A stretch of DNA of 64,000 bases from Owenia fusiformis (taxonomy: Eukaryota > Annelida > Polychaeta > Sabellida > Oweniidae). Positions within the stretch are counted from its first letter, which is position 1. The number at the start of each line of letters is the position of its first letter. The stretch is from positions 5,793,375 through 5,857,374 of the forward strand of contig CAIIXF020000005.1 of assembly GCA_903813345.2 (NCBI GenBank), read 5' to 3'. A program made the translations under genes and the position numbers. The notes beneath the pieces were generated by a model. The model was not told the DNA's origin and ran no database searches. It was given only the letters and a program-made list of their open reading frames with translations. Below are positions 41,301 to 46,178 of this stretch, in pieces.

Positions 41301-42153
41301 CAGCTCACTCAGCAGAAAAATGGAGGCCATTTTGAAATGAAATTCCACTTCGCTAAATTAAAATATATATAACAATCGATTAGAACTGTGATATAAGCTG
41401 ATATACTGCAAATAAAGGTATGTTTCATATAAGTGTGCGTGTGTCACCATGATTTACAAATATTGAATATCAGGGCGGCGGTAAACAATCACTCAAAGCC
41501 GGAATATAGAGAAGGCTTTGGACCTAACGGAAGTAAGCACCAGCAGATCTAGACAGGGGCGTGGGGGCGCACGCCCCCCCTAAAAAGTCGGAAATTCGTG
41601 TTTTGCCTCATGGCTTTTTACAAAATTTGAATCTTTTTTAATTCGCTCTCAGTTATCATCACACCCCCCCCCCTAACACAAAATCCTGCCCCTGGTAAGC
41701 ATAAGCCTAAAACATTGGCCAAGGGAAAAGTAATAGTAAGCGCTTCTGTATATACGGCTTACTAGGCCTATTACTTTGCCTATGGCCTAAAGATTAGACT
41801 ACTCATTTCTCATGTTCAATATGGTCGAGTGCCCATAATAAAAGCTGATTCAAATTCTGCAGTTCAACATTTCCAAGGCTAAAATAAACATAAAAAACTG
41901 GATCAGAGACAAGTCAGATTGACTTCTCAATCCAGGTCAGATTGACTTTTCACTTTCAGTTTTCTCTGAGATTTTTTTGTTTTGTTTAGCCTACACAGTA
42001 TTTTGGTTTTGGCATTGTTACTCCATCGAATTTTAGATAAAAGGGGATTCATAATATACTTAATAAAACTATTTACATTTATAAAAGCTATATAACACAA
42101 GATCTCACCTTAGATGTTGAGAAATTCCTGATAAACTGACGGGCACCCAACAT
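894..42153 (-). CDS. ALDH1L2: Mitochondrial 10-formyltetrahydrofolate dehydrogenase, 5' five coding exons (ALDH1L2-like), runs off left edge
   Basis: The enzyme oxidises 10-formyl-THF to THF and CO2 with NADP+. Coding exons in transcript order are 42109-42153, 36067-36205, 34774-35008, 34395-34560 and 894-995 (687 nt, 229 codons, all junctions in phase). The joined protein matches the N-terminal formyl-THF hydrolase domain: [11 protein letters not shown] near residue 22, [11 protein letters not shown] near 73, [16 protein letters not shown] at 125-140 and [10 protein letters not shown] at 154-163. Family catalytic residues correspond to His125 and Asp161, spaced as in the vertebrate enzyme. 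Exon 1 encodes [15 protein letters not shown], a basic, Ser/Thr-rich, acid-free leader typical of a mitochondrial presequence. This is why I prefer ALDH1L2 to cytosolic ALDH1L1. The rest of the hydrolase domain, the carrier domain and the aldehyde dehydrogenase domain must lie left of the window. The intron 995/34395 is about 33.4 kb and holds two transporter copies. Family assignment is near certain; the 1L2 label rests on the leader. Confidence 0.93.
996..2776. other. Intron sequence without recognised genes
   Basis: This is part of the 33-kb ALDH1L2 intron. It contains AT-rich unique-looking DNA and short open frames (1434-1844, 2191-2397, 2492-2713) without recognisable motifs. Confidence 0.5.
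2777..3165 (+). repeat. Dispersed repeat, left copy
   Basis: About 385 bp, nearly identical to 28748-29118 in the same orientation. Shared stretches include accaatcagggtgagg near the 3' end. No coding capacity was seen. The right copy abuts a TIR element arm at 28746. Confidence 0.85.
3240..3960. repeat. Degenerate tandem repeat ending in a GGAC microsatellite
   Basis: Units of about 140 bp carry the self-complementary core aaaatggcggccatttt, followed by a conserved stretch (accaaatatgaacaaaatcg). The core recurs near 3290, 3356, 3480-3500, 3630 and 3775-3805. The array ends in a (GGAC)n/GTAC run at 3899-3940. Similar arrays ending in GGAC runs occur near 18030 and 26920. Confidence 0.75.
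3960..4110. repeat. CCACA-rich repeat segment
   Basis: Repeated tgtggt/accaca motifs follow the GGAC run. The same vocabulary fills 9000-9195 and 17515-18030, so this is probably the end piece of the same repeat family. Confidence 0.5.
4575..4835. repeat. G-rich, low-complexity block
   Basis: The plus strand is strongly G-skewed, with recurring gggg, gtcggc and gccgggg words (for example gggggcagttgcctagggc). It stands out against the AT-rich surroundings. No open frame or gene was recognised. Confidence 0.6.
5070..5190. repeat. Cluster of TCAATTGACGT-like palindromes
   Basis: The word cgtcaattgacg, or close variants, occurs at about 5078-5092, 5109-5120, 5129-5142 and 5164-5178, in both orientations. 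It is a short-spaced cluster of self-complementary sites. Function is unknown. Confidence 0.5.
5795..5900. repeat. Short tandem duplication
   Basis: Two copies of about 50 bp share ttttacatccaatgtctgca (one mismatch) followed by ctcccccgat. The copies start near 5804 and 5854. Confidence 0.7.
6719..7305. mobile_element. Small element with about 25-bp TIRs
   Basis: ggatccagggcatgccttaa at 6721 is matched in reverse complement by the sequence ending at 7305 (gcttaaggcgtgccctgc then ttggatcc). The interior has repeated ctggtcaagatgacc words (6755 and 6810) but no credible protein. Probably a non-autonomous DNA element. Confidence 0.6.
7584..8670 (-). mobile_element. Truncated Penelope-like element flanked by inverted terminal copies
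   Basis: Arms of about 150 bp (7584-7738 and 8525-8670) are near-perfect reverse complements and include gacgtcataaacagacaatg and its complement. Between them, on the minus strand, lies the 3' end of a coding region with a GIY-YIG nuclease domain. Penelope-like elements characteristically carry a C-terminal GIY-YIG domain and LTR-like repeats that may be inverted. Most of the reverse transcriptase is missing, so this is a 5'-truncated copy. Confidence 0.75.
7890..8506 (-). pseudogene. Penelope-like RT C-terminus plus GIY-YIG nuclease, frameshifted
   Basis: The upstream frame (to about 8205) reads [11 protein letters not shown], then [19 protein letters not shown] and LVHLKDKT. This is the linker typical of Penelope-like and related RT C-termini. 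A one-base shift near 8205 moves to a frame reading [11 protein letters not shown], then [17 protein letters not shown], and stopping at 7890-7892. The GVIY...YVG pair is the GIY-YIG signature, with the basic helix after it. The frameshift and missing RT core make it a dead copy. It sits inside a large ALDH1L2 intron, on the same strand as that gene. Confidence 0.8.
9000..9310 (-). repeat. Left arm of a large inverted repeat
   Basis: The reverse complement matches 17224-17760 collinearly: a CCCGGG-rich stretch, then tccctctattgaccaaa, then ttttgaaaataactaactca, then a TA run, then accacataag/tgtggt repeats. The first half contains two copies of the accaca unit (near 9030 and 9110). Confidence 0.8.
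9311..10320. other. No gene recognised
   Basis: AT-rich sequence between the left inverted arm and the palindrome-rich repeats. Open frames at 9515-9787 and 9963-10217 show no recognisable domain. Confidence 0.5.
10345..11215. repeat. Tandemly duplicated segment studded with ~28-bp palindromes
   Basis: A segment of about 280 bp at 10420-10697 recurs at 10950-11214 in direct orientation. It shares tccgcttgttgatttcccgc and the run to aaatcataggatatcctata. Five copies of an imperfect palindrome of the form cggaggatatcgtgacgata-tactccg lie at about 10353, 10382, 10423, 10913 and 10953. Confidence 0.85.
11741..11850. repeat. Short inverted repeat (hairpin)
   Basis: ctgtattgttactgagattg (11749) is matched by its near complement caatctcagtagcaatacag (11825). 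The loop is about 55 bp and carries a further caatacag copy. Confidence 0.7.
13046..13836. mobile_element. TA-flanked element with ~230-bp TIRs (family A)
   Basis: Terminal sequence cactcccctccataagtttg at 13046 is inverted at 13836. The arms stay alignable for about 230 bp, through aacacgtagttcaatggggg. TA dinucleotides flank both ends (13044-13045, 13837-13838). The 791-bp interior encodes nothing recognisable. A lone right arm of the same family ends at 28746. Confidence 0.85.
15171..15262. repeat. ~90-bp near-perfect hairpin
   Basis: aacgtcatttcaaagggcaa, continuing to gaaatattggacc, folds back on ggtccaatatttcactatct continuing to gaaatgacgtt. The loop is only about 8 bp (aagggccc). It could be a minimal MITE or a transcribed stem-loop. 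Confidence 0.85.
15263..16820. other. No gene recognised
   Basis: AT-rich. The 114-codon open frame at 15811-16155 has no recognisable motif or credible splice context. Confidence 0.5.
16825..17023. mobile_element. Small GGCGGATCC-type MITE
   Basis: cactggcggatccag at the left is inverted as ctggatcctccagtg at the right. The interior has poly-C and gggccc-rich words. Relatives are at 43736-44002 and probably 20902-21205. Confidence 0.65.
17224..17830 (+). repeat. Right arm of a large inverted repeat, with TA run
   Basis: Inverted counterpart of 9000-9310, starting at a CCCGGGG-rich stretch. It has a longer (TA)n at 17328-17375 and two copies of the tatgtctatgtggaattcat unit (17540 and 17705). 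About 7.9 kb separates the arms, and no transposase was recognised between them. Confidence 0.8.
17830..18085. repeat. ACCACA repeat block ending in a GGAC/GTAC microsatellite
   Basis: Successive variants of ataccacataatgtgaatac run to 18020. They are followed by the (GGAC, GTAC)n run at 18030-18083. The order matches 3899-4100 in inverted orientation. Confidence 0.7.
19060..20540. repeat. Older inverted repeat enclosing the palindrome
   Basis: The left segment 19070-19250 (gagccaaaaaaggtaaccca ... gattttatggcc) is matched in reverse by 20370-20530 (ggccataaaatcgtgacc ... gggttacctttttggctc). Divergence is clearly higher than in the inner palindrome, suggesting an older element that was later invaded. 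Confidence 0.7.
19361..20252. mobile_element. Near-perfect 892-bp foldback (palindromic) element
   Basis: Starting at tcacccttggtatacgcagc, the whole left arm of about 415 bp is the reverse complement of the right arm with only scattered mismatches. The centre (about 19775-19845) is a tandem duplication of a ~34-bp unit containing gccccgaaccggtccgtctt. No protein is encoded. High arm identity implies recent formation or ongoing homogenisation. Confidence 0.9.
20902..21205. mobile_element. Possible GGCGGAT-type MITE
   Basis: Left end caggggcggatatgggaacc followed by a G run. A plausible inverted end, ctcctggatctg, is near 21200. The left end closely resembles the right end at 43985-44002. Confidence 0.35.
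21370..21860. repeat. ~490-bp foldback nested in the 5-kb element
   Basis: Inverted pairs include gtaggcagaattcccaca (21483) with its counterpart near 21720-21735, and cacttaagttacataaacgg with the complement near 21660-21690. Opposite-strand open frames here (21377-21595, 21669-21866) are mirror shadows of this symmetry, not genes. Confidence 0.75.
21870..22600. other. No gene recognised
   Basis: Interior of the 5-kb element. Overlapping open frames on both strands at 21855-22229 lack recognisable domains. Confidence 0.45.
23310..23492 (-). repeat. Tandem copy of the transporter's last ~60 codons
   Basis: This ~182-bp stretch repeats 23493-23667, the C-terminal coding end of the broken transporter, with a handful of differences. 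Both start at aaaatcaggtc and end at atatagctgggta. It lies downstream of the pseudogene stop and is absent from the intact copy. Confidence 0.88.
23507..24667 (-). pseudogene. Nodulin-like MFS transporter copy, 5'-truncated by a transposon junction
   Basis: The uninterrupted frame gives about 384 residues that are nearly identical to residues 100-480 of the intact gene at 29245-30696. It includes the acidic central loop and the last six membrane segments. It begins abruptly at [12 protein letters not shown] with no proper start: an in-frame stop lies just upstream. The first ~95 codons (four membrane segments in the intact copy's numbering) are gone. In their place, eight bases beyond the homology break, starts a 2.4-kb TIR element. 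Sequence resembling the intact gene's upstream region resumes right after that element (27090 onward). The C-terminus ends NIR instead of NTRLI. The open frame over 386 codons says inactivation is recent, or that a chimeric transcript still exists. Confidence 0.88.
24674..27087. mobile_element. 2.4-kb mariner-like TIR element (CAGGGTGTC family) in the transporter copy
   Basis: Terminal cagggtgtctggaaagtaaa (24674) is inverted at 27087, flanked by TA on both sides. Arms extend further: 24733-24870 pairs with 25375-25512. The right arm was later split by the insertion at about 25513-27035. No transposase was seen. TA duplications and the ACAGGGTGTC end are typical of mariner-type MITEs (inference). 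Confidence 0.88.
25530..27033. mobile_element. Nested GTCCCCACC-ended element carrying a 163-bp tandem array
   Basis: The ends are atgtccccaccaagtggt and, inverted, actatgtggtggggacat. It lies inside the right TIR of the 24674-27087 element. It contains six decaying units of about 163 bp (starting near 25588, 25753, 25915, 26080, 26238, 26400), then a (GGAC)n run at 26921-26990. Each unit contains attttaggacggaaaatcca and ccctgaaaatttgaaattga. Confidence 0.85.
27359..27627. mobile_element. piggyBac-like MITE with TTAA duplication
   Basis: TTAA at 27355-27358 and 27628-27631 flanks a 269-bp sequence with ends cctcttga / tcaagagg. TTAA target duplication with CC-starting ends is the hallmark of piggyBac elements. 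No protein is encoded. Internally, gtgacgagaa/ttctcgtcac form a second inverted pair. Confidence 0.75.
28187..28425. mobile_element. Partial CAGGGTGTCC element
   Basis: It begins cagggtgtccaaaaaaacag after TA and shares tgccttgaaattttagaatt-like sequence with 56634-56854. No matching right end is present, and it runs into the lone family-A arm. Confidence 0.6.
28430..28746. mobile_element. Lone right arm of a family-A TIR element
   Basis: Sequence from about 28490 to gggaggggagtg at 28746, followed by TA, matches the right arm of 13046-13836, including aacacgtagttcaatggggg. The left arm is missing. The open frame 28289-28570 lies across this junction and is not a gene. Confidence 0.7.
28748..29118 (+). 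repeat. Dispersed repeat, right copy
   Basis: Second copy of the 2777-3165 sequence, with a short deletion after cttgtg. It lies just downstream (3' side) of the intact transporter gene and directly against a TIR arm ending at 28746. Confidence 0.85.
29214..29219 (-). terminator. Polyadenylation signal of the MFS gene
   Basis: AATAAA on the minus strand just past the stop codon. It is also present at the same relative place in the broken copy. Confidence 0.5.
29245..30696 (-). CDS. Nodulin-like major facilitator superfamily transporter, single exon, intact
   Basis: 483 residues if translation starts at ATG 30696-30694. Five further in-frame codons upstream begin with TTG, and an in-frame stop precedes them. 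About twelve membrane segments are visible. The N-terminal half has the nodulin-like/NFD4 pattern: [39 protein letters not shown] and later an [17 protein letters not shown] helix. The central loop (roughly residues 205-265) is highly acidic, rich in D/E/S. The second half reads as six helices ending LIVNTRLI. The substrate cannot be told from sequence. The gene lies wholly inside the 33-kb ALDH1L2 intron on the same strand. AATAAA on the minus strand at 29219-29214 is about 25 nt past the stop. A truncated sister copy lies 5 kb downstream. Lack of introns suggests retroposition or an ancestral single-exon gene. Confidence 0.88.
   Translation of the reverse strand: MAEIYSKSYLRCFTITSLIVACMAKFWCGSLFIFNVYSLALKHTFNYTQSDIDMMAAMSHFGFHTAIPAGIVQDMFGPKVTSAIGLILTSTGYLLLWSTMKSIEFYTSKAGLLKLYFFIIGHGVSYTYMAALTTTISNFTSKHRVQALAILESCFGGGALVFAILYASYFTNGHIYDEQNQNWSGFILMLTIGSSIANCCCVAFLRIAPQSDANDADDEDSDKDDKYIAAETEDEDDLKDIFNEAGDESESTGLFHSEDAETSNETLIYIMIKKNWLDFKRIFVTKNFQIILWLKSIITPIGFVYLINITAILKSARLEAYSAIFTILRPIAGMLARVILAVLAQLLKGKIQKPILLLITNIGFVVGQGLLISLGTNLTALHVSNIVITMAHSCVFVLVIAILSDLFSKKKFGRIWGFILFVSTIFSFLYPAIFGLIYDAHTKIGNVDCYGLACTQLTFIITSIFTCVVLVLNIALIVNTRLI
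30720..31058. other. Upstream region of the MFS gene
   Basis: Likely promoter/5' UTR of the intact transporter. 30776-30870 is homologous to 27090-27185 beside the broken copy, so the duplication included upstream DNA. No TATA element could be assigned confidently. Confidence 0.45.
31060..31455. mobile_element. 396-bp TIR element
   Basis: ggggaggcatcaaaagttcg at the left is inverted at the right (cgaacttttgatgcctccc). Arms extend about 80 bp through tctagttt/aaactaga-like sequence and poly-C. Open frames here on both strands contain the same peptide ([12 protein letters not shown]), which reflects the inverted arms. Confidence 0.85.
31456..32216. other. No gene recognised
   Basis: AT-rich intron sequence with A/T homopolymer runs. 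I see nothing else. Confidence 0.5.
32217..32290 (-). repeat. tRNA-derived SINE head or tRNA pseudogene
   Basis: On the minus strand ggtggctcagaga resembles a pol III A box. ggttcgagtcccgcc, about 40 bp on, is a good B box with a T-arm-like stem. The 3' side continues into an AT-rich tail rather than a tRNA acceptor stem, and the D/anticodon region does not fold convincingly. A SINE head is therefore more likely than a functional tRNA. Confidence 0.5.
32291..33385. other. No gene recognised
   Basis: Intron sequence. The open frames 32342-32656 (+) and 32653-32967 (-) show no known domain. Confidence 0.45.
33385..34030. repeat. ~640-bp foldback
   Basis: The inner arms are strong: the sequence from tttccgaacctttttggaac at 33580 pairs with the complement near 33830-33860, and attttaaaaaagtatt pairs across a centre near 33710. 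Outer arms (tctcttaaact at 33394 versus ggtttaagaga at 34014) are more diverged. Open frames 33785-34240 are by-products. Confidence 0.65.
34395..34560 (-). CDS. ALDH1L2: ALDH1L2 coding exon 4 (hydrolase active-site Asp)
   Basis: 166 nt between acceptor atttcag and donor gtaaga. It encodes [14 protein letters not shown] with catalytic Asp161, then the stretch [19 protein letters not shown]. It ends in phase 0. Confidence 0.96.
34774..35008 (-). CDS. ALDH1L2: ALDH1L2 coding exon 3 (hydrolase active-site His)
   Basis: 235 nt between acceptor tttacag and donor gtaact. It encodes residues 62-140, including [16 protein letters not shown] and the signature [16 protein letters not shown] with catalytic His125. 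It ends two bases into the Trp codon finished by exon 4. Confidence 0.96.
35009..36066. other. ALDH1L2 intron 2, no gene recognised
   Basis: About 1.06 kb of AT-rich intron. A short cctgttctg run near 35650 is the only repeat noted. Confidence 0.6.
36067..36205 (-). CDS. ALDH1L2: ALDH1L2 coding exon 2
   Basis: Acceptor ttttcag and donor gtaagt flank 139 nt. It encodes the first beta strand and nucleotide-fold start ([15 protein letters not shown]) through GRADPL. It ends with one base of a split Ala codon completed by exon 3. Confidence 0.93.
36457..38120. mobile_element. 1.66-kb TIR element in ALDH1L2 intron 1
   Basis: Left cagtgtgtctccaaaaaaat after TA (36455-36456) is inverted at 38120 (gagacactctg) before TA (38121-38122). 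Arms of about 220 bp stay alignable through caaaaagttcaatatctttc and ttgcgccaacttct. The ends resemble the CAGGGTGTC family. The interior includes a GC-rich segment (37179-37540). Confidence 0.85.
37179..37540. mobile_element. Possible piggyBac 5' end inside the 1.66-kb element
   Basis: It starts cctttagcgtgctgccggcg directly after TTAA (37175-37178) and is unusually GC-rich, with an internal tgccggcg/gccggcgga repeat. A 32-codon frame from ATG 37440 begins [18 protein letters not shown], an acidic start like some piggyBac transposase N-termini, and then stops. No matching right end was found. Confidence 0.3.
38935..39465. repeat. Relative of the 163-bp tandem array, with CCCGCC microsatellite
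   Basis: Two to three units of about 160 bp (starts near 39061, 39220, 39381) share attttaggacggaaaatc and ccctgaaaattt with the array at 25588-26450. It is flanked by atatcgtacct copies at 38928 and 39442. A cccgcccgcc run at 39400-39426 takes the place of the GGAC run. Confidence 0.8.
39466..40860. other. ALDH1L2 intron 1, no gene recognised
   Basis: AT-rich sequence. I see no exon or clear repeat. Confidence 0.5.
40866..40990. repeat. Three tandem copies of a ~42-bp unit
   Basis: agttctttagataattgctt followed by gaaaccgcgtatcaatga is repeated three times with few changes. Confidence 0.88.
41554..41694. mobile_element. Small CAGGGGC-ended MITE
   Basis: caggggcgtgggggcgcac at the left, and cccccccccc followed by ctgcccctg at the right, about 140 bp apart in inverted orientation. 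Confidence 0.55.
42109..42153 (-). CDS. ALDH1L2: ALDH1L2 coding exon 1 (mitochondrial leader)
   Basis: It runs from ATG at 42153-42151 to a consensus donor (AAG|gtgaga). It has 15 codons and ends in phase 0, joining exon 2, which opens [11 protein letters not shown] nearby upstream ATG (in the gcatgc at 42159-42164) is out of frame. The start is chosen because it gives a credible targeting leader and correct phase. Confidence 0.8.
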
Positions 42154-43024
42154 GTTTGCATGCAAGTTGGCAAGATGTTCAGTCTGTCTGTGAACCAGAT
42201 GTCAAACTTTAGGCCTGAAAGGTTAGATAAAGTAAAATAAAAGCAAATTTTTACAAAATAAACAAGTTAAAAATATATTTAATTCATTACGAATTATTCT
42301 TATTTATCATTTTAATTTAATGAATGAGATGATGTAGGGTTTTGTTTATCAGTGTTTTTTAACCAACGGCTGAATTCGTTTTGTTATACGGTTACATTTT
42401 AGATCCTGTAAAAAAATTATTTCGGAAAGTGCTGAAATATCCGCGTTTAGTCGAACTACCGTTGTTATACTTTATGCAATACTTTAAAAGGTAATACAGG
42501 TTAAGCTATGAACATTTATGTAATGAATATGACTGTTAAATAATCGATTTTATTGACATAATGTGGTACAATTCTCTTCGAAACACAAAGTGGGCGATAA
42601 TAGAGTTTGAAATTCAACATGTGAATAAGAGGAGGGAAAGCCCCAGAGTTTCAAGATGACAGACATAATTACCTCTCTTGCTTACCACCTTCGTTCGTTC
42701 GAATTTTCATCGGCTAGTTATCAAATACTACACTTCGATGGGATGTTATAATTGATATAGGCATATTCCGTACACCTTTGGCTTTATCTTGATGTGAAAT
42801 GAGAAGCTATGATATTGGTTAACACGCCAGAAATGAACATAATATTATTCGAAGCGTATTTCGAAAATTTTGAAACCGCCATTGATGATGTCATTTGTTT
42901 GTTGACTTTTGACCAATCAGCGACCGTGTCATCTCAATACAGATTTACATTATAAGCGTATGTCATCTTTGAACCCTGGTGTTTCTCCCCCTCTGATGTG
43001 AATCAAGGAGAATTGGATCCCAGG
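42154..43024. promoter_or_regulatory. Upstream region of ALDH1L2
   Basis: This is the left part of the 2.7-kb divergent interval with POLR1H. An inverted CCAAT (gaccaatcagcg, 42911) is present. I cannot place a transcription start and see no TATA box that can be assigned. Confidence 0.35.
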
Positions 43025-43032
43025 GTTCCAAC

Positions 43033-43500
43033 TAGTGTTGTCGCGATTAGTCGATACATCGCGATATACATCGCTAAAGCTGGTTCTGGCGATGCATCGA
43101 TGTCTGAAACAAAATATCGATGTTTTTAAAAAAATTTAATTTGCTAAAAATCGCCCTTTCTTATCTTATTTTGACGCAAATTGCTTACCTTTTTTCATGT
43201 CTTATTTCATTTTCAAATGTTTTCTGATATTCTTTCGCTTTAAAACTATTTTAGCTAGTCGATATGAACCATTAATCTAAAAAAATTACTTTACTTTCAT
43301 TTCACCGTTACTATGTTCCCGGATGTACCAGCGTACTCTTATTAATTTGTTCTGTTCGATATTTTAGTGCATTAGGGTTCGGTATTTCAGTGCACTTTTC
43401 TCGAACTTTTTATCGATGTACATCGCGATGTGCATCGATGTTTACTACTGAAAATTGCCGATGCATCGATGTACGATTATGGCACATCGCGACAACACTA
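43033..43500. mobile_element. 468-bp hAT-like MITE with perfect 8-bp target duplication
   Basis: The ends are tagtgttgtcgcgat and atcgcgacaacacta. Flanking copies of gttccaac at 43025-43032 and 43501-43508 are an exact 8-bp target duplication, the hAT hallmark. Subterminal regions are packed with catcgatg/acatcgcgatg words, typical transposase-binding repeats. The interior has no frame of interest. Confidence 0.93.
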
Positions 43501-43735
43501 GTTCCAACTGGATCTTTTTAATCTCAGCTTCTGTAATCCCTGAAGAAGCCATTTTACATACTCATTTCTAAAATGTGTTATGTACCAGTGACGTGTTCCT
43601 GTTTTATATAATCAAATATTGTTCTAAACCTGAGCACTTCGGCTTCCTGTAGAACTTGTTGCCACATTTTGAACATTTGTTAACTCAAATTTTTTATTCT
43701 TGGATCAGTTCATATGGTTAAAATAGCGAAATGAA

Positions 43736-44002
43736 CACTGGCGGATCTGGGGTGGGGGCCCAGAGGCCCGCCCCCCCCCTTGGGTGGGCCGAGAAAAAAA
43801 ATTGGCCCCAAAAAAATTTTGAGCCAAAAAAGGCCTCAAGGCCCCAAAAAGTGGGCCTTTCTGGTCATAAATGGGCCTTCTAAGTCCTTATTTTTTAATA
43901 TTAGACCAAATTTTGAAGAAAATGGGCCTCAAAATTTAGAAAGTTTTTTTCTCAGACCATAACTTTGGCCCCCCCCCTTGTTGGTTCCCAGATCCGCCCC
44001 TG
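43736..44002. mobile_element. GGCGGATCTGG-type MITE
   Basis: Left cactggcggatctgg is inverted at the right as cccagatccgcccctg, with G/C runs inside each end and gggcc-rich sequence. The 60-codon open frame at 43780-43962 is low-complexity and not a gene. Confidence 0.7.
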
Positions 44003-44896
44003 ATGTAACAACGTAATGTACTTCTCTTGAAAGCCCATGCCAGTTTGTTCTGTGCTATCTATCGGACTATGTGAATTGTTCGAATTGTGAAACAGCTAAA
44101 CACGACACTGAAGGCAGTATTCTGAGGTTATGAAATTTAGATCGAAATAATTTCCCATTTGTTGCACCTTGAAGATTTCCGGAATTGAACACAAAGTAGC
44201 GAACGTTGCGATCTTTCAATTAAGTTCGTTGTTTTTCACCACTGTATGTGAAGTGTTTCAATTTACTTATTTCAATGCATCATTTGAGGTCTTTTTGATT
44301 CATAAAATTAATAAGTTTCCTAGCGTAGGAATATCTTGAATAAAGTTGATTTTAAATAGTCAGTAGCTTCAGGAGCCCTTCATACCATACTTGACATTGC
44401 TATCTTGGAAGATTTTCTTTTATATTCAGCAGCAGATGTCCGAAAACCATTTTCTAATAAATTAATATCTTTCTTTGAAGACATGGTTGAGTGACACGTC
44501 ACAAGTCATGTGATATAAACTAGTAACTAAACACATGATCAGACATGTGACTGGCAAAATGGATGATCTAAATTTCAAAGAATTCGGCTAAGATCAATAT
44601 TGACATGTTGTTGCCTTCATTGTCGAGTTCTGCAATTCACATAGTCCGATGGATAGCATAGAACATACTGATAAGTAGATTACGTGGTTACATCACATCA
44701 TTTCGTTATTTCAACCACATGAACTGGTTCCCAGAATAAAAAATAAGAATATAGGATAATGTAAAATTCTGATTAGGAAATTTTGCCATATATTTTATAT
44801 CCTGATGATCAATCAAAGCAAACTATGATTGTGTAAGATTGGTTTTCATTCCTATAGTTTTTCATGAATGACAACTGAATCAACATTTTTTTAGAA
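44003..44896 (+). promoter_or_regulatory. POLR1H: Upstream region / 5' UTR intron of POLR1H
   Basis: A pyrimidine tract ending tttttttag sits two bases before the POLR1H ATG. The start codon therefore probably begins the second transcribed exon, and a 5' UTR exon lies somewhere here. The promoter is not identified. Confidence 0.4.
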
Positions 44897-45023
44897 ATGT
44901 CAAGATCGACTGCATTTAAGAGTGATATAGAGTTCTGTCCTGAGTGTGGTGTAATCCTCCCTTTGCCTGGAATCGAAGACGTTGTGACGTGCAATCAGTG
45001 TAACTTTCAAATAGATGTAAAAG
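44897..45023 (+). CDS. POLR1H: POLR1H coding exon 1
   Basis: It encodes the first zinc ribbon (CPEC...CNQC). It ends one base into a split Asp codon, donor gtagga. Confidence 0.94.
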
Positions 45024-45867
45024 GTAGGAACATTCTCGAGTCTTGTAAATATCTTTGGTTGACTGTTGCAGTCCCGTAGCCAGGGGCCGGGGGAATGTTT
45101 GACCCCTGGCTAAAAATTATTTCGAGATCATGCAGTTTTCACTATTCTGAGCGCTTTTAGAGTGATTTCGGCCATTTTAAGGCCAAAGTCGTCAAAAGCT
45201 GGCTACAAGCCTATGTTGAACTACTATTATTTTAAAGAGGTACTACCTGTTATAGGGGGCAGTTTTGGCACCCCTTGATAGCACATTTACTTCATGTTAA
45301 TTCATCTACATACCAACTGTGAAAATACTGTCAACATTTTTTCATTACAGATTTTGCAGGTTTTGAAGTAAAGACGAGCATAGAATTTAACAAGAGGGAA
45401 GCTTCACAGAGTGCCGGGCTTACAGCTGATGACTTTGCTGGTCCAGTTGTAGATAAGAACTGCGCTAAATGTGGTAATGAGGGCATGACCTTCAGTACCA
45501 GGCAAACAAGATCTGCAGACGAAGGACAGACTGTATTCTATGGTTGCCCCAAGTGCGGGTATGTATTCTTCCTGATATTTTAGCTGTTCTGAGGATATCC
45601 TTGTTAAACAATACCCGCCTGTTTTATCTGGGTTAAATTAACCACTCCATAAATGAGCAAATTTGTGAAAAACGGCTGGAAGATTTTGTTTCACATGTGG
45701 TCAGTTTGTCACCTTCCAATGAAAGGGCTGCATCTGGTGTACCTATGGAAAAATTGAGAAAAGGCCATCCAGTTTTCATGCATGGTAATTCACTTATAAA
45801 GAACTACATGATGATGTTTAACTTTTCAATTATATTTTCCAGTTACCAGGAACAGGAATATTCTTAG
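44897..45867 (+). CDS. POLR1H: RNA polymerase I subunit RPA12 (ZNRD1), complete, 3 coding exons
   Basis: Small zinc-ribbon subunit of nucleolar RNA polymerase I, used in RNA cleavage and termination (TFIIS-like). Exons 44897-45023, 45351-45558 and 45843-45867 total 360 nt, 119 residues; animal orthologues are about 120-126. The N-terminal ribbon has C14/C17 and C32/C35. The C-terminal ribbon has C80/C83 and C108/C111. The invariant hairpin RSADEGQTVFY is at 96-106, with the acidic pair D99/E100 that acts in catalysis in the TFIIS family. The C-terminus is GYQEQEYS. All splice junctions keep phase (1, then 2). DPH5 follows after only 115 nt. Confidence 0.96.
45351..45558 (+). CDS. POLR1H: POLR1H coding exon 2
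   Basis: Acceptor attacag, donor gtatgt. It encodes the linker and most of the second zinc ribbon, including the RSADEGQTVFY hairpin, and ends two bases into Gly112. Confidence 0.94.
45843..45867 (+). CDS. POLR1H: POLR1H coding exon 3 (25 nt)
   Basis: Acceptor ttccag. It finishes Gly112 and adds YQEQEYS before TAG, matching the conserved short tail after the last zinc cysteine. It is easily missed because of its size. Confidence 0.88.
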
Positions 45868-45920
45868 AGGGAATCAGAACATCAAATACAAACAACTGAT
45901 AAAAACAACAAAAAGACAAG

Positions 45921-45926
45921 AATAAA
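45921..45926 (+). terminator. Candidate POLR1H polyadenylation signal
   Basis: AATAAA lies 54 nt after the POLR1H stop and 57 nt before the DPH5 ATG. Confidence 0.5.
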
Positions 45927-45982
45927 CAATTGAAATTGCTAGGAAATAATCAATAGACAATACAAAGCCGAGCCACTTCAAA

Positions 45983-46178
45983 ATGTTTTATCTTATTGGC
46001 TTGGGTCTTGGAGATGTGAAGGATATCACAGTGAAGGGGCTTGAGATTGTGAGAGGATGCTCCCGTGTATATTTGGAGGCATACACCTCTATATTGACTG
46101 TTGGGAAGGAGGCTTTGGAAGAGTTTTATGGGAGGACAATCATTCTGGCTGATAGAGATCTTGTGGAACAAGGCTCTG
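45983..46178 (+). CDS. DPH5: DPH5 exon 1
   Basis: It starts [11 protein letters not shown] and ends VEQGS plus one base of Asp66, donor gtaaat. Confidence 0.96.
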
